Source of the DNA: Rhizobium ruizarguesonis
Lineage (GTDB): Bacteria > Pseudomonadota > Alphaproteobacteria > Rhizobiales > Rhizobiaceae
Assembly (NCBI RefSeq): GCF_012349115.1
Contig: NZ_PQIG01000074.1
Location: forward strand, 1-64,000
DNA length: 64,000 nt
Direction of reading: 5' to 3'
Shown here piece after piece: positions 33,196 through 42,431 of this stretch (within the stretch, counting starts at the first letter, position 1; each line of letters opens with the position of its first letter). The notes beneath the pieces are model-generated. The model did not search any database. It was not told the origin of the DNA and saw nothing but the letters and a program-made list of their open reading frames with translations. Both the position numbers and the translations under genes were made by a program.

Positions 33196-35190
33196 TCAGA
33201 ATTCCGTCCAGTCGGGATCCTGGCTCGGCGACGTGCTGGCGCCTGCGCCGAAGGCGTTGGCGATTTTCTGGCCGAGCGCACGGGCCGGCGAGGCGGCCGG
33301 GCGGGCAGCACCTTCGCGGGCGACGCGAATCGGGGCTGCCCTGGCTGCCGGGCGGGCGGCAGCGCGTGGTACTGCTGTGGCGATTGGCGCACTCGTGGTG
33401 AAGCCGCCGGTGCCGGTTAGCCTGAATTGGCCGAGCAGGTTGTTGAGCGCTGCCGCTTCCGTTGCCAGGTTGTGGCTGGCGGCGGTGGATTCCTCGACCA
33501 TCGCTGCATTCTGCTGCGTGCCCTGGTCCATGGAATTGACGGCGGTGTTGATCTCCTGCAGTCCGATCGACTGTTCGCGGGAGGCTTCGGCGATTGCGTG
33601 GACGTGCTGGTTGATCTCCTGCACCTCTTGGACGATCGCGTCGAGTGCCTTGCCGGTTTCGCCGACCAGCGAGACGCCGGTCTGCACATGCGTGCCGGAG
33701 GTGCTGATCAGCGCCTTGATCTCCTTGGCGGCCTTGGCCGAGCGCTGGGCGAGCTCGCGCACTTCCTGGGCGACGACCGCAAAGCCCTTGCCGGCTTCGC
33801 CGGCGCGGGCCGCTTCAACGCCTGCGTTCAAGGCCAAAAGATTTGTCTGGAAGGCGATGTCGTCGATGACGCCGATGATGTTGGAGATTTCGCCTGAGGA
33901 CTTCTCGATCTGCTGCATGGCGGAGACGGCCTTGCGGACGATCTCGCCCGATTTTTCAGCGCCGAGGCGTGTGCGGGCGACGAGCTGGCTCGCCTCCTCG
34001 GTACGCTTGGCGGCGTCGCGCACCGTCGTTGTGATCTCCTCCAGCGCCGCTGCCGTCTCTTCGACGGAGGCCGATTGCTGTTCCGTCCGCTGGGAAAGCT
34101 GGTCTGCGGAAGAGCGGATTTCATTGGCGCCGGCGCCGATCGCCCGGGCATTGGCGCCGACCGTATGCAGGGTTTCGTTGAGCTTCTCGACCGAGTTGTT
34201 GAAATCCTCACGCAGCGCATCGAGATGCGCGACGAAGGGCTCGTCGATATGCGAGGCGAGATCGCCGGCGGCAAGGCGGCGCAGGCCGTCGCCGAGTGCG
34301 GTGACGGCGCGTTCCAGTTCGGATGCTTCGCGGACCTTCTGCGCCTCGCGTTCGCGGCGCTCGCTGTCGCTGACATTGCGGTCGGCTTCGGCGCGCGCCT
34401 CAATCCGGCCACGCTCGATCGCGTTGTCGCGGAAGACCGAAACGGCCTTTGCCATCTGGCCGACTTCGTCGCCGCGGTCGAGGCCGCTGACATCGCTTGT
34501 GGTATCGCCCTCGGCAAGCCGGGTCATGCGCTGGCGCAGCTGCGTCATCGGGCCGGCGATGCCCTTCTGGGCGACGACCACGCTGAAACCGACGGCGGCG
34601 AGAACGGCGATGCCGATCAGCACGAAACAGAAGACGATCCGTTCGTTGACGGAAGCCGAGAGCGCGTCGCCGCCGTCGTTGAGCATCGCCATCATCGCAT
34701 CATTGTTGGCGATCATCTTCGGCGTCAGCGCATTGAGCTTGGCATTGATCAGAGCAACATTCGAAAGCGCGCCGGCGCTGTCCTTGGCTTTGCTCTGTTC
34801 GACGATCTTGTTTGCCAGGGTTTCGATCTCATCGATGCCGGCCTGGATTTCATCGATCGCCGGCTTGCGGCTGGGCACCAGCGCCAGCGCCTGCTTCATG
34901 CGGTCACGCGCCTGCGGCAGCTTGCTCGGTGTGGCGAGCGCCGTCTGGAATGCCGGCGTATCGGGCTTCATGTCGGCAAGCAGGGTTACCTGCAGCACCG
35001 AGGCCACCGCCGATGCGCTGGCGCGCGCGCTCAGCATCGAGGCCTGCGCCTCATGATCGATGAAGGCGCTGTAGGCCGCGTCCGCACGGCGGAACTCGGA
35101 AATGACATAGACCAGCCCGGCCATCGTGATCAGCCCCATGAGCGCCACGACCGAGATGATTTTTGTGCGGATTTTCAGATGTTTCAGCAT
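33196..35190 (-). CDS. Methyl-accepting chemotaxis protein
   Basis: 664 aa transmembrane chemoreceptor. Helix 1 lies near residues 12-30, a four-helix-type periplasmic sensor of about 155 residues follows, and helix 2 lies near 188-210. A HAMP domain (about 211-265) and a second HAMP-like segment (about 305-355, [19 protein letters not shown]) come next, then the signalling hairpin with its tip in [36 protein letters not shown]. An Ala/Arg/Pro-rich linker ends in DWTEF, reminiscent of the NWETF-type tether that recruits CheR/CheB. No chemotaxis gene cluster is next to it. The ligand is unknown. Confidence 0.93.
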   Translation of the reverse strand: MLKHLKIRTKIISVVALMGLITMAGLVYVISEFRRADAAYSAFIDHEAQASMLSARASASAVASVLQVTLLADMKPDTPAFQTALATPSKLPQARDRMKQALALVPSRKPAIDEIQAGIDEIETLANKIVEQSKAKDSAGALSNVALINAKLNALTPKMIANNDAMMAMLNDGGDALSASVNERIVFCFVLIGIAVLAAVGFSVVVAQKGIAGPMTQLRQRMTRLAEGDTTSDVSGLDRGDEVGQMAKAVSVFRDNAIERGRIEARAEADRNVSDSERREREAQKVREASELERAVTALGDGLRRLAAGDLASHIDEPFVAHLDALREDFNNSVEKLNETLHTVGANARAIGAGANEIRSSADQLSQRTEQQSASVEETAAALEEITTTVRDAAKRTEEASQLVARTRLGAEKSGEIVRKAVSAMQQIEKSSGEISNIIGVIDDIAFQTNLLALNAGVEAARAGEAGKGFAVVAQEVRELAQRSAKAAKEIKALISTSGTHVQTGVSLVGETGKALDAIVQEVQEINQHVHAIAEASREQSIGLQEINTAVNSMDQGTQQNAAMVEESTAASHNLATEAAALNNLLGQFRLTGTGGFTTSAPIATAVPRAAARPAARAAPIRVAREGAARPAASPARALGQKIANAFGAGASTSPSQDPDWTEF

Positions 35191-35858
35191 GGAAATGTCA
35201 CCCGATTGACGGGGCTGCTCGCGCGCCCGGTGCTTTTGAAATCAATTGTTGCAGAAAACGCTGCTTCAATATCGCGGTTGAGGGATTACGTTTGGGCTGA
35301 CGCTTGCATCATGCGATCGGCTGGCGGGGTCCGATGTCGTCGCAACAAATAAAAGGCGATATTCTTTAATTCCGCGCTAACAGAGGGCGGCGGATGACTG
35401 TGATTTTTAGGGGCTGAATTGTCATGGGAATCGAGACGACGCCTCAAATCTCATCCTTGTCCAATCGGGCTTTGCTTTCGCAAGCGGCCCTGGCGACTGT
35501 TCGGGTTCAATGGAACGGCGGACGGAGACCCACGCTCTCCCACGGGCTTGGTGTCCCAAAGGTGCCGGCAAGGCGGATGCAAGGAGCGCGCACGGTACGC
35601 CGTTCATTGCCTTTCGCTTGCGCTCAGCGCATTCGCGGCTTTGCCGCTCACCCCCTCATCGCCTCGCTATCGCTCCGGAACTTCTCCCCGTTTACGCCGC
35701 TGGGCAGAAGAGGTATGTGGCAGCCGCCGTCGTCCCCTGCTCCGCGACCACTGGAATGAACAGAAGAAGTGGGCACCTGACAGTTGGCCTCCAACCCGGG
35801 GCGGATGGGTGCGATCCGCCCCCTACCACCCAATCCAACTGGTACAAAATTTCCGAAT
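35191..35858. other. Intergenic repeat-bearing region
   Basis: About 670 bp without a credible gene between the divergent chemoreceptor and ankyrin genes. It holds the second 88-bp repeat copy (35478-35565). To the right are decayed intergenic-element fragments (CCCCTCATCGCC, CTTCTCCCCG near 35660-35690) like parts of the RIME-like elements. Confidence 0.55.
35478..35565. repeat. 88-bp dispersed repeat, copy 2
   Basis: Same orientation as 1-88 with one difference. After it the sequence continues CGGCAAGGCGGATG, similar to the ends of the RIME-like elements, whereas copy 1 continues differently. It probably belongs to a larger intergenic mosaic. Confidence 0.85.
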
Positions 35859-36467
35859 ATGCTAATATTAGAAATGCGATGGCTTCTGGCGTTACCGATG
35901 GCTGGACTTGCTATGGCGAGCCCGGCTGCGTCAGCGCAGACGTTGTTCGATGCGGTGGCTTCTGGCGACAGGCATGCTTTGGAGCAGGCGCTGGCCGGCG
36001 GCGCCAAGGTTGATGACCGGGCCGCTGATCAGGCAACGCCGCTGATTGCCGCTGCATTGGGCAAGCAAGCCGATATTGTTGAATTGCTGCTGAACAAGGG
36101 GGCTGACGTCACTGCGCGCAATTCCGGCGGCTTCACGCCGTTGCATGCGGCGGCCTATGCCGGAAGTGCTGCGATCGCACGGCAACTTCTCGCCAAAGGC
36201 GCGTCCCTCGACGATGCAGCCAACAAGGCGGGCGTCACGCCGCTGATGGTGGCGGGCGAGCAAAACCATCTCGATGTCGCCGAGTTGCTGATCGCTGAGG
36301 GAGCGGACCCCAGCCACCCCGAAATTCACGGTTACCTGCCGATCACGCGCGCGCTCTGGAAGGGGAACAAGGATATCGTTCACCTCTACAAGCAGCACGG
36401 GGTCACCTGCCCGCCGGCAAAAATTCTCGGCAGTGAAGAATGGTATCAAAAGTGTCTGAGCTATTGA
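35859..36467 (+). CDS. Exported ankyrin-repeat protein
   Basis: 202 aa from ATG 35859; ATG 35874 is an alternative and neither has a strong ribosome site. The signal peptide core is WLLALPMAGLAMAS with cleavage near ASA-Q. Four ankyrin repeats follow: TLFDAVASGDRHALEQALAGG, TPLIAAALGKQADIVELLLNKG, TPLHAAAYAGSAAIARQLLAKG and TPLMVAGEQNHLDVAELLIAEG. A short C-terminal tail contains a Cys pair (VTCPPAKIL, YQKCLSY). It is a periplasmic protein-protein interaction module. The YHS-domain gene follows 14 bp later and is likely cotranscribed. Confidence 0.85.
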   Translation: MLILEMRWLLALPMAGLAMASPAASAQTLFDAVASGDRHALEQALAGGAKVDDRAADQATPLIAAALGKQADIVELLLNKGADVTARNSGGFTPLHAAAYAGSAAIARQLLAKGASLDDAANKAGVTPLMVAGEQNHLDVAELLIAEGADPSHPEIHGYLPITRALWKGNKDIVHLYKQHGVTCPPAKILGSEEWYQKCLSY

Positions 36468-36481
36468 TGGGAGGACGGATC

Positions 36482-36988
36482 ATGGTCTCACACCGTAAAT
36501 ACGCAAAGCCTGTGCATGTCATCAAGGGAGCAGCCTGTCTCGCTCTCTTGCTCGGTTTTTCCGCGCCCGCGTTTGCCGATGGCCGCGTGAATACCGGCTA
36601 CTTCGGCGGCGTCGCGATTGGTGGCTACGACACGGTCGCCTATTTCCTGGATAACAAGGCCGTCAAAGGCTCGGAGCAATATTCCTATGAGTGGCTGGGC
36701 ACGCCCTGGTATTTCGCCAGTGAAGCGCACCGCGAACTCTTCAAGGAAAATCCGGCGAAATATGCCCCGCAATATGGCGGTTATTGCGCAGGAGAGGTCG
36801 CCGTTTCCGGATCGGTCACCGTCAACATCGATCCGGAGGCTTTCGCCATCGTCGACGGCAAACTCTATATTACCTATGACAAGGTGCACACACAGGATTT
36901 TGCCGCGCATGTTGACGCCGCAGGGCCGAAGGCCGACGCGAACTGGCCTAAAAAGCAGGCTGAGCTGGCACAGAATAACTATCGCTGA
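36482..36988 (+). CDS. Exported YHS-domain protein
   Basis: 168 aa from ATG 36482 with GGGAGGACGG upstream. A signal peptide (LALLLGFSAPAFA) precedes a YHS-type domain: GGVAIGGYDTVAYF, YSYEWLGTPWYFASEAHRELF, NPAKYAPQYGGYCAGEVA. The motif is associated with metal binding, and one Cys (GGYCAG) is conserved in such proteins. It likely works in the periplasm with the ankyrin-repeat protein encoded just upstream. Its stop is 12 bp from that of the convergent cyclase gene. Confidence 0.85.
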   Translation: MVSHRKYAKPVHVIKGAACLALLLGFSAPAFADGRVNTGYFGGVAIGGYDTVAYFLDNKAVKGSEQYSYEWLGTPWYFASEAHRELFKENPAKYAPQYGGYCAGEVAVSGSVTVNIDPEAFAIVDGKLYITYDKVHTQDFAAHVDAAGPKADANWPKKQAELAQNNYR

Positions 36989-37000
36989 GGCATAGTCGCG

Positions 37001-39199
37001 TCATTCGTCCGCAGTGAAATGAAACACCTTGCCCGAGTTTATATAGGTGTAGGATTTGCCGGTCCCGTCGCCCCTGATGTAAACCGGACCACAATCGGGC
37101 CGCCCGAACATGTTCTCGCTCTGCTCGCACAAGACGTCGTGATCGACATGGAGCTTGGCTGTGTACATGCGTGTCATCGAGCGAAATCCCGCGCTGCCAT
37201 CCTTTGCGATCTGCAGGATAGCAGGTTGACCGCCAGGTTCGAGCTGGCCTTGCCAGGTGTGGCCGAAAACGAGGGAAGCGAGTGCCGCACCCTTCACCCG
37301 GTCCTTTTCATCAGCGGTGAACCCGAACGGCCACTCGGGCAAGCCGGCCTGGCTGAGCGCGTCTATGATGAGCGTCAGATCTTCGGGGTTCCGAAAGTGG
37401 GCATAGCCGATCCGCCAGGCAGCCAGGGACCGTTCGTTGAAGGTTTCAGATCCTGATAACAGCTGTAAGCCCTCGGCAGCCGCTGCCCGCGCCTCGGCCA
37501 AGCGGTTGGCGCGGGCATACGCCGCAGCCAGCACGATCCTGAATTCGCTGACTTCGGGTGCGACGTCGCAAACGCGTTCGAGAGTTTCGACGGCTCTCGC
37601 GGTGTCACCCTTCACCAGAAAGACGAGGCCGGCGATTTCCCGGTCGATGGCCGACAGATCGGGGTCGAGCCTCAGCGCCGTTTCCACCGCAGCACTTGCC
37701 TCCGCATGGTTGCTGGCAAACAGCTGAACGTAGCCGAGCGCGATCTGTGCTGCCGCATCGCCCGGGCCGAGTGCCGTGGCGCGCTCAGCAGACGCAATCG
37801 CTTCCTCGTACCGTCGGTCGACGACCTGCATGATGCCGAGAATGGCGTAGGGCGACGAGAGATCAGGATCGAGTTTCAAGGCGATGCTTGCCTTCTCGTA
37901 AGCCCTCTTCCTCGCAAGCGCGCTCTGCATGATGTCGTTGAAACTGGCGCGCCAGATATTCACGGTGGTGCGTGCGTCGAATGCGAAGGCCTCGGCGAAA
38001 GCGGGGTCCAGCGCCTCCGCCTTGTCGTAGAATGCCAGCGCCTGCTGCAGCCCGTCGCGCTTGCCGCTGCGCGCTGCCTGCTCGCCGCGCAGAAAGTTGT
38101 CATAGGCCTCGAGATTTTCCGTCGGCACCCGCGACAGCCGCTTGGCTTCGGTGGCTGATGGCTCGATGCCGAGCGCGCTGACCAGCTCCCGCCTGAGGTC
38201 GTCCTGAATGGCGAAGAGATCGACCGCACTTCGGTCGAAGCGGTCAGCCCAGATGTTCTTGCCGCTGGTCATATCGACGAGCTGCACATTGATGCGCAGT
38301 TGCTCGCCGACGCGGCGAACGCTGCCTTCGACCAGGTAGCGCACGTTAAGCGCGCGCGCCGCATCCGCAAGCACAATGGGCTTGCCCTTGTAAGCGAAGA
38401 CAGAATCGCGGGCGATAACATCGACGCCGGAAAGCTTGGCGAGATCAGTGATCAGGTCTTCGGTGATGCCATCGGAGACATAGTCCTCCTTCGGATCGCC
38501 GCTGAGATTGGCAAATGGCAGGATCGCCACCGACGTCCGTTGCAGCGCGGCAAGGTTTCGCCATTCGAATTGCCACGCAAGGGCAGCGAGAACGATCAGC
38601 AGCGCCGCAATCCCGATCCCCGACAGGACCATGGTGCGCGCACGCGGCCGACGGAACCTTGCGGCCACCTCCCCCGCCTTGCCGGCATCGAGATGAACGC
38701 GGTAGACCCGAACCGGGTCCGGAATATTCTTCAGCCGCTGCTCGCCAAGGTTCGTGAAGCCGACGTCGGCCTTGTGAAAGACGTGATCGAAGGCGGTGCC
38801 CGAGATGCAGATGCCGCCGGGCTCGGCCATAGCCTCCAGCCGCGCGGCGACATTGACGCCGTCGCCATAGAGATCGTCGTCCTCGACGATGACGTCGCCG
38901 AGGTTCACACCGATGCGGAAACGGATCTTCTGCGCTTCTGGGACATCCGGATCGTGCCCGGCCATCCGTCGCTGGATCGCCGCGGCGCACTGGACGGCAT
39001 CGACCACGCTGGCAAACTCCACCAGCGCCCCGTCTCCCATGAGCTTGATGATACGGCCGTGAAACTCGGCAACAGCAGGGTCGAACAGCTCGCTGCGGCA
39101 GATCTTCAGCCTTTCCAGCGTGCCGACCTCCTCATTCCCCATGAGGCTGCTGTAACCAACTACATCAGCGGCCAAGATCGCGGTAAGCCGTCGCTCCAT
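37001..39199 (-). CDS. Class III adenylate/guanylate cyclase with TPR-like repeats
   Basis: 732 aa from ATG 39199 (MERRLTAILAADVVGYS); ATG 39235 would add 12 residues. The cyclase domain (about 1-170) has metal Asp in AADVVGYSSLMG and LMGDGALVEF, and IRFRIGVNLGDVIVE. A single membrane helix (about 193-212, GIGIAALLIVLAALAW) follows. Next are a TolB/FlgO-like segment (VAILPFANLSGDPKEDYVSDGITEDLI) and TPR-like repeats (about 390-600). The last about 110 residues form an extra domain with two cysteines (VLCEQSENMFGRPDCGPVYI). It would make cAMP or cGMP in response to an unknown signal. The repeat-bearing part probably faces the periplasm. Confidence 0.88.
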   Translation of the reverse strand: MERRLTAILAADVVGYSSLMGNEEVGTLERLKICRSELFDPAVAEFHGRIIKLMGDGALVEFASVVDAVQCAAAIQRRMAGHDPDVPEAQKIRFRIGVNLGDVIVEDDDLYGDGVNVAARLEAMAEPGGICISGTAFDHVFHKADVGFTNLGEQRLKNIPDPVRVYRVHLDAGKAGEVAARFRRPRARTMVLSGIGIAALLIVLAALAWQFEWRNLAALQRTSVAILPFANLSGDPKEDYVSDGITEDLITDLAKLSGVDVIARDSVFAYKGKPIVLADAARALNVRYLVEGSVRRVGEQLRINVQLVDMTSGKNIWADRFDRSAVDLFAIQDDLRRELVSALGIEPSATEAKRLSRVPTENLEAYDNFLRGEQAARSGKRDGLQQALAFYDKAEALDPAFAEAFAFDARTTVNIWRASFNDIMQSALARKRAYEKASIALKLDPDLSSPYAILGIMQVVDRRYEEAIASAERATALGPGDAAAQIALGYVQLFASNHAEASAAVETALRLDPDLSAIDREIAGLVFLVKGDTARAVETLERVCDVAPEVSEFRIVLAAAYARANRLAEARAAAAEGLQLLSGSETFNERSLAAWRIGYAHFRNPEDLTLIIDALSQAGLPEWPFGFTADEKDRVKGAALASLVFGHTWQGQLEPGGQPAILQIAKDGSAGFRSMTRMYTAKLHVDHDVLCEQSENMFGRPDCGPVYIRGDGTGKSYTYINSGKVFHFTADE

Positions 39200-39500
39200 A
39201 TCTGCGCCTTGCGCGATCCACGCTGGCTCAGGCATTTTTTCGGCCAGGTGGCGCCTTGGAACGCTATTCCCGAAAGCTGAGTGTGTCCAGCCGCGGCTTG
39301 GCTCCCTCTTCTCCCCAGCGGAGCTATTAGATTCACGCCTGGCGTCGGCGGATCTCGGCCGGAGATGTCGCATGAAGGCCGTCCCTCTGCACGGCGGCGG
39401 GATCCGTCTCACTCCCACACATATTCCCCACCGAGCATGACTCTGATACATCTCGCCGACGTCGCAATGCTTCGCGCTTAACCCAGAGACCAAGATCAAG

Positions 39501-40376
39501 ATGATGCAATCCAAGCTGGCATCCCTGACTCTGAAGGGTTTTTTCGCGTTCGGGCTGTTTCTGGGCGTGCTTTTCTCAAGTTTTGCCGCATCCGCCCAGC
39601 AGGCGTCCCCCTCGCTGCCGCTGCTCTTCGATGCGCGCGAACGTCTTGCGAGGCCCGATCTCTCATCGCTGGTGCGCCTGCGCTTCCTGACGTCGGTCGA
39701 TTTCCCGCCCTTCAATTTCACCGATCAGAACGGCAAGCTCTCCGGTTTCAATATCGACCTCGCCCGCGAGATCTGCAGCGAGCTGGAGATTTCAGACAAG
39801 TGCCAGATCCAGGCGATCCCCTTCGCCGACCTCAGGGATGCGCTCGCCGCCTCGCAGGGCGATGCCGTCATCGCCGGTTTTGCCGTGACCCCGGAACTGC
39901 GCCGGCAATTCGTCTTCTCCAGACCCTACCTGATGCTGCCGGCGCGCTTCGTGCGCAATCTCGCCGTCCCGCTCGACGGAAAGACCGCTGCCGCCCTGTC
40001 GAAGCATCCGGTCGGTGTCGTCAGGGGGACGGTGCACGAGGCGATGCTGGCCGCCTTCTTCCCGGCGATCAAGGCCGAGCCGTTCGACACAAAGGACGCC
40101 CTGCTTGCGGCGCTCGGGGACCGCAAGGTCGATGCCGCCTTTGCCGATGCGCTGCAGCTTTCCTTCTGGGTCTCTTCGCCGGCCTCGGCAAAATGCTGCG
40201 CGCTGTTCGACGGTCCCTATCTCTCCGAGCATTTTCTCGGCGAGGGCATGACGATCATGCTGCGGCAGAAGGACAGCGTGCTGACATCCGCCATCGACCA
40301 CGCGCTCGCCACGCTGTCGCGCAACGGCCGCCTCCAGGAAATCTATCTGCGCTACTTTCCCTACGGGCTCTATTGA
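39501..40376 (+). CDS. Family 3 solute-binding protein, orphan
   Basis: 291 aa. The signal peptide is hydrophobic (GFFAFGLFLGVLFSSFAASAQ). The mature part shows the amino-acid-binding-protein layout: LRFLTSVDFPPFNFTDQNGKLSGFNIDLAREI, then IPFADLRDALAASQGDAVIAGFAVTPELRRQFVFSRPY and a closing FLGEGMTIMLRQKD. No permease or ATPase gene is adjacent, so it either pairs with components elsewhere or serves as a sensor. It is divergent from the cyclase gene across about 300 bp without other features. Confidence 0.88.
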   Translation: MMQSKLASLTLKGFFAFGLFLGVLFSSFAASAQQASPSLPLLFDARERLARPDLSSLVRLRFLTSVDFPPFNFTDQNGKLSGFNIDLAREICSELEISDKCQIQAIPFADLRDALAASQGDAVIAGFAVTPELRRQFVFSRPYLMLPARFVRNLAVPLDGKTAAALSKHPVGVVRGTVHEAMLAAFFPAIKAEPFDTKDALLAALGDRKVDAAFADALQLSFWVSSPASAKCCALFDGPYLSEHFLGEGMTIMLRQKDSVLTSAIDHALATLSRNGRLQEIYLRYFPYGLY

Positions 40377-40380
40377 AGCC

Positions 40381-40407
40381 GCCAAAAGACGCGGGACGCG
40401 TTTTGGC
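40381..40407. terminator. Bidirectional terminator between binding-protein and TerB genes
   Basis: GCCAAAA (40381-40387) pairs with TTTTGGC (40401-40407), with an inner CGCG/CGCG helix. It gives stem plus U-rich arms on both strands and sits exactly between two convergent stops. Confidence 0.65.
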
Positions 40408-40409
40408 CT

Positions 40410-40823
40410 TTAGCCTTTGCGGAACCGGGCAATCGCACTGCGCTCGATCGCCGCGCAGGTGAGCTTGTCGAGACCCAGTCGGTCGCGCAGCAGGCTAAGC
40501 AGCCGCAACTCCTCCGCCTTGACCGAGAGATCGGCGGATGCCACCTCGACGGCCAGCGCATAGGCCGTGTCGTAGAGTTTCGCGGGCAGGGTGTCGCGCA
40601 CGGTTTCGAGCACGACGTCGAGACCTTCCGGTCCGGCGAGCAGCGAGGCGCAGTCGCGCGCCACCGCAATCAGCTTGTCGTCATCGAAATCCCGGAAAAC
40701 AGGCAGGAATCCGATCAGTTGGCCGATCCTCTCCAGCTCCCTGTCGTTCATCGTGCTGTCGACGGCGGATGCCATCACCATCACGTAGATCAGCGCGTCA
40801 TGGGCAGAAAGCGGCTTGTTCAT
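40410..40823 (-). CDS. TerB-like protein
   Basis: 137 aa, all-helical. The TerB-type pattern is VMVMASAVDSTMNDRELERIGQLI near the N-terminus and a second similar unit around VEVASADLSVKAEELRLLSLL, each with the acidic metal-binding loop. TerB family proteins are linked to tellurite resistance and envelope stress, but isolated copies have no assigned role. I chose ATG 40823 (MNKPLSAHDAL). It is a single gene convergent with the solute-binding protein gene. Confidence 0.82.
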   Translation of the reverse strand: MNKPLSAHDALIYVMVMASAVDSTMNDRELERIGQLIGFLPVFRDFDDDKLIAVARDCASLLAGPEGLDVVLETVRDTLPAKLYDTAYALAVEVASADLSVKAEELRLLSLLRDRLGLDKLTCAAIERSAIARFRKG

Positions 40824-40925
40824 CTCTGATTCCTTTTTCAATCAGCCCAGATTAGGAATTGGTAACAGTCATTACAAGGGATCGGCCCGATCCGGGCTGT
40901 CCGATCGCTTGTCATGGCTGCCGGT

Positions 40926-41636
40926 TCAATTGCGGCGCGGATCGTCGCCGTAGAGGCCTTTTCCCGCCTGCCTGGCCTTCTCGGCGACGGATGTAAGCGG
41001 CGAACCCGCCGCCGGTTCCGCCCAGCCGTTTTCGGCAAGCCATGCGCTGAGATCCTCTGTGCCGAGCCGGCAGGCAGTCGTTACGCTTTCCTTCCACTCC
41101 ACGGTCTCGAGATCGCAGGTGACGGCGCGGTTGCGCAACAGCAGGCGCAGCGCCGTCTTCGCCATCATGCCGCAGGGCCATTGCCGTCCCGCCGGCCCGC
41201 ATATCCTGTCGACCGGCGTCGGCACGATGCCGGCAAGCTGAAGCCGGCGCTCGCCGAAGGACAGAATGCCGGCATTTTCGACTGCCGGCCGCGCCAGCTC
41301 CATCGGCTTTTTCGTAGCCGGACTTGCCGCTTGCCCGCCAGCCGTCTCCGCTTGTTGCGGGACATCGGCCGGTTGGGGTGCCACGCCGTCGCCTGGACCC
41401 GATGCAGACGGAGCCGCCGGTGCGGTCGAGCGGGCGATCATTTCGGCACGGTCGTCCGACATCGTCGCGGGTTCTCCGGCCTCGGGGGCAGCACCCGCCG
41501 GTGCGGTCGCCGTCTCCTCGGCGGACGCCGTCTCTTCGCCGGCCGTGCCGCCGCCAAGCCTTGCTTCGCCCGCCATCAGCAGGCCGGCCACCACCGCCAT
41601 CCCCGTGATACCTGTGATGAAGGCGGCAGGGCGCAT
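40926..41636 (-). CDS. Thermonuclease-like (SNase-fold) exported protein
   Basis: 236 aa from ATG 41636. A signal peptide or anchor (AAFITGITGMAVVAGLLMAG) is followed by about 85 residues of Ala/Glu/Thr/Pro-rich low complexity. The C-terminal SNase-like domain (about 125-230) has LQLAGIVPTPVDRIC, an RQWPCGMMAKTALRLLL segment and CRLGTEDLSAWLAENGWAEP. The two CxxxC-like cysteine positions suggest a disulfide. Whether the nuclease residues are complete I could not settle, so activity is uncertain. It follows the S24 regulator gene by 11 bp on the same strand. Confidence 0.78.
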   Translation of the reverse strand: MRPAAFITGITGMAVVAGLLMAGEARLGGGTAGEETASAEETATAPAGAAPEAGEPATMSDDRAEMIARSTAPAAPSASGPGDGVAPQPADVPQQAETAGGQAASPATKKPMELARPAVENAGILSFGERRLQLAGIVPTPVDRICGPAGRQWPCGMMAKTALRLLLRNRAVTCDLETVEWKESVTTACRLGTEDLSAWLAENGWAEPAAGSPLTSVAEKARQAGKGLYGDDPRRN

Positions 41637-41647
41637 GGAATATCTTC

Positions 41648-42310
41648 CTATTGGCTGGCCCAGATGATGCGGGCGATCCAGTCGACGTCGGAAAGCTCGA
41701 AGGTGCGGTTGGGATGTTCGGGATTGAGCGACATCAGCTCGATCGACCGCGGGCTCTGGCGCAGCAGCACCTTGGCCATCACCTCGCCCTCGTTTGTGCG
41801 CACGACGACGCGGTCGTTGCGGCGCACCTGTGCCCCCGGCTCGACGATCAGCACGTCGCCGTCGCGGTAGAGCGGCATCATGCTTTCGCCCTGCACCTCC
41901 AGCGCATAGACGCCTGATTTCTGTGCCGGGGCTGCCGGAAATTCCACCACGTCCCAGCCCTGGCCGGCCGGAAAGCCGCCATCGTCGAAGAAGCCGCCGG
42001 CGCCGGCTTGAGCGAAGCCGAGCAGCGGAATGGAGTTGCCTCGCTGGGGAAATGCGCCTTCCTGCCGTCCGAAAGCACCGCCCGGCCGCATGAAGGCCAG
42101 AAACTGCTCCATGCTCGCCCCCGTCGCGTCGAGCACCTTGGCGATCGATTCCGTCGAGGGCCAGCGCAGCCGCCCGTCGGCGGAAAGCCGTTTCGATTTG
42201 TTGAAGGAGGTCGGGTCGAGGCCGGCGCGGCGCGCAAGTCCGGATGGCGTCAGCTCGTGCCGTTCGGCAAGCCTGTCGAGCGCTTCCCAGATCTGGTTGT
42301 GTGACAGCAT
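41648..42310 (-). CDS. HTH/peptidase S24 repressor (LexA/CI-like)
   Basis: 220 aa. The N-terminal HTH (about 1-70) contains ELTPSGLARRAGLDPTSFNKSKR. The C-terminal S24 peptidase domain (about 95-215) has the cleavage-site-like GFAQAGAGG, the catalytic Ser in GESMMPLYRDGD and the Lys in GEVMAKVLLR. Such proteins cleave themselves on RecA activation or act as stable regulators. It resembles chromosomal CI-like regulators of rhizobia; no prophage genes are near. It is upstream of the thermonuclease-like gene, with which it may form an operon. Confidence 0.88.
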   Translation of the reverse strand: MLSHNQIWEALDRLAERHELTPSGLARRAGLDPTSFNKSKRLSADGRLRWPSTESIAKVLDATGASMEQFLAFMRPGGAFGRQEGAFPQRGNSIPLLGFAQAGAGGFFDDGGFPAGQGWDVVEFPAAPAQKSGVYALEVQGESMMPLYRDGDVLIVEPGAQVRRNDRVVVRTNEGEVMAKVLLRQSPRSIELMSLNPEHPNRTFELSDVDWIARIIWASQ

Positions 42311-42431
42311 GCGCGATTCCGTCGCGGCTCATTCAACGCCGCGCTCCAACCCGGCGGAATATTAACCGACCGCGCCGCCTGAGTAAAGATAGAAGAGGAA
42401 TAAAATCCTGTTGCCAAAGGGAATGCGTCGC

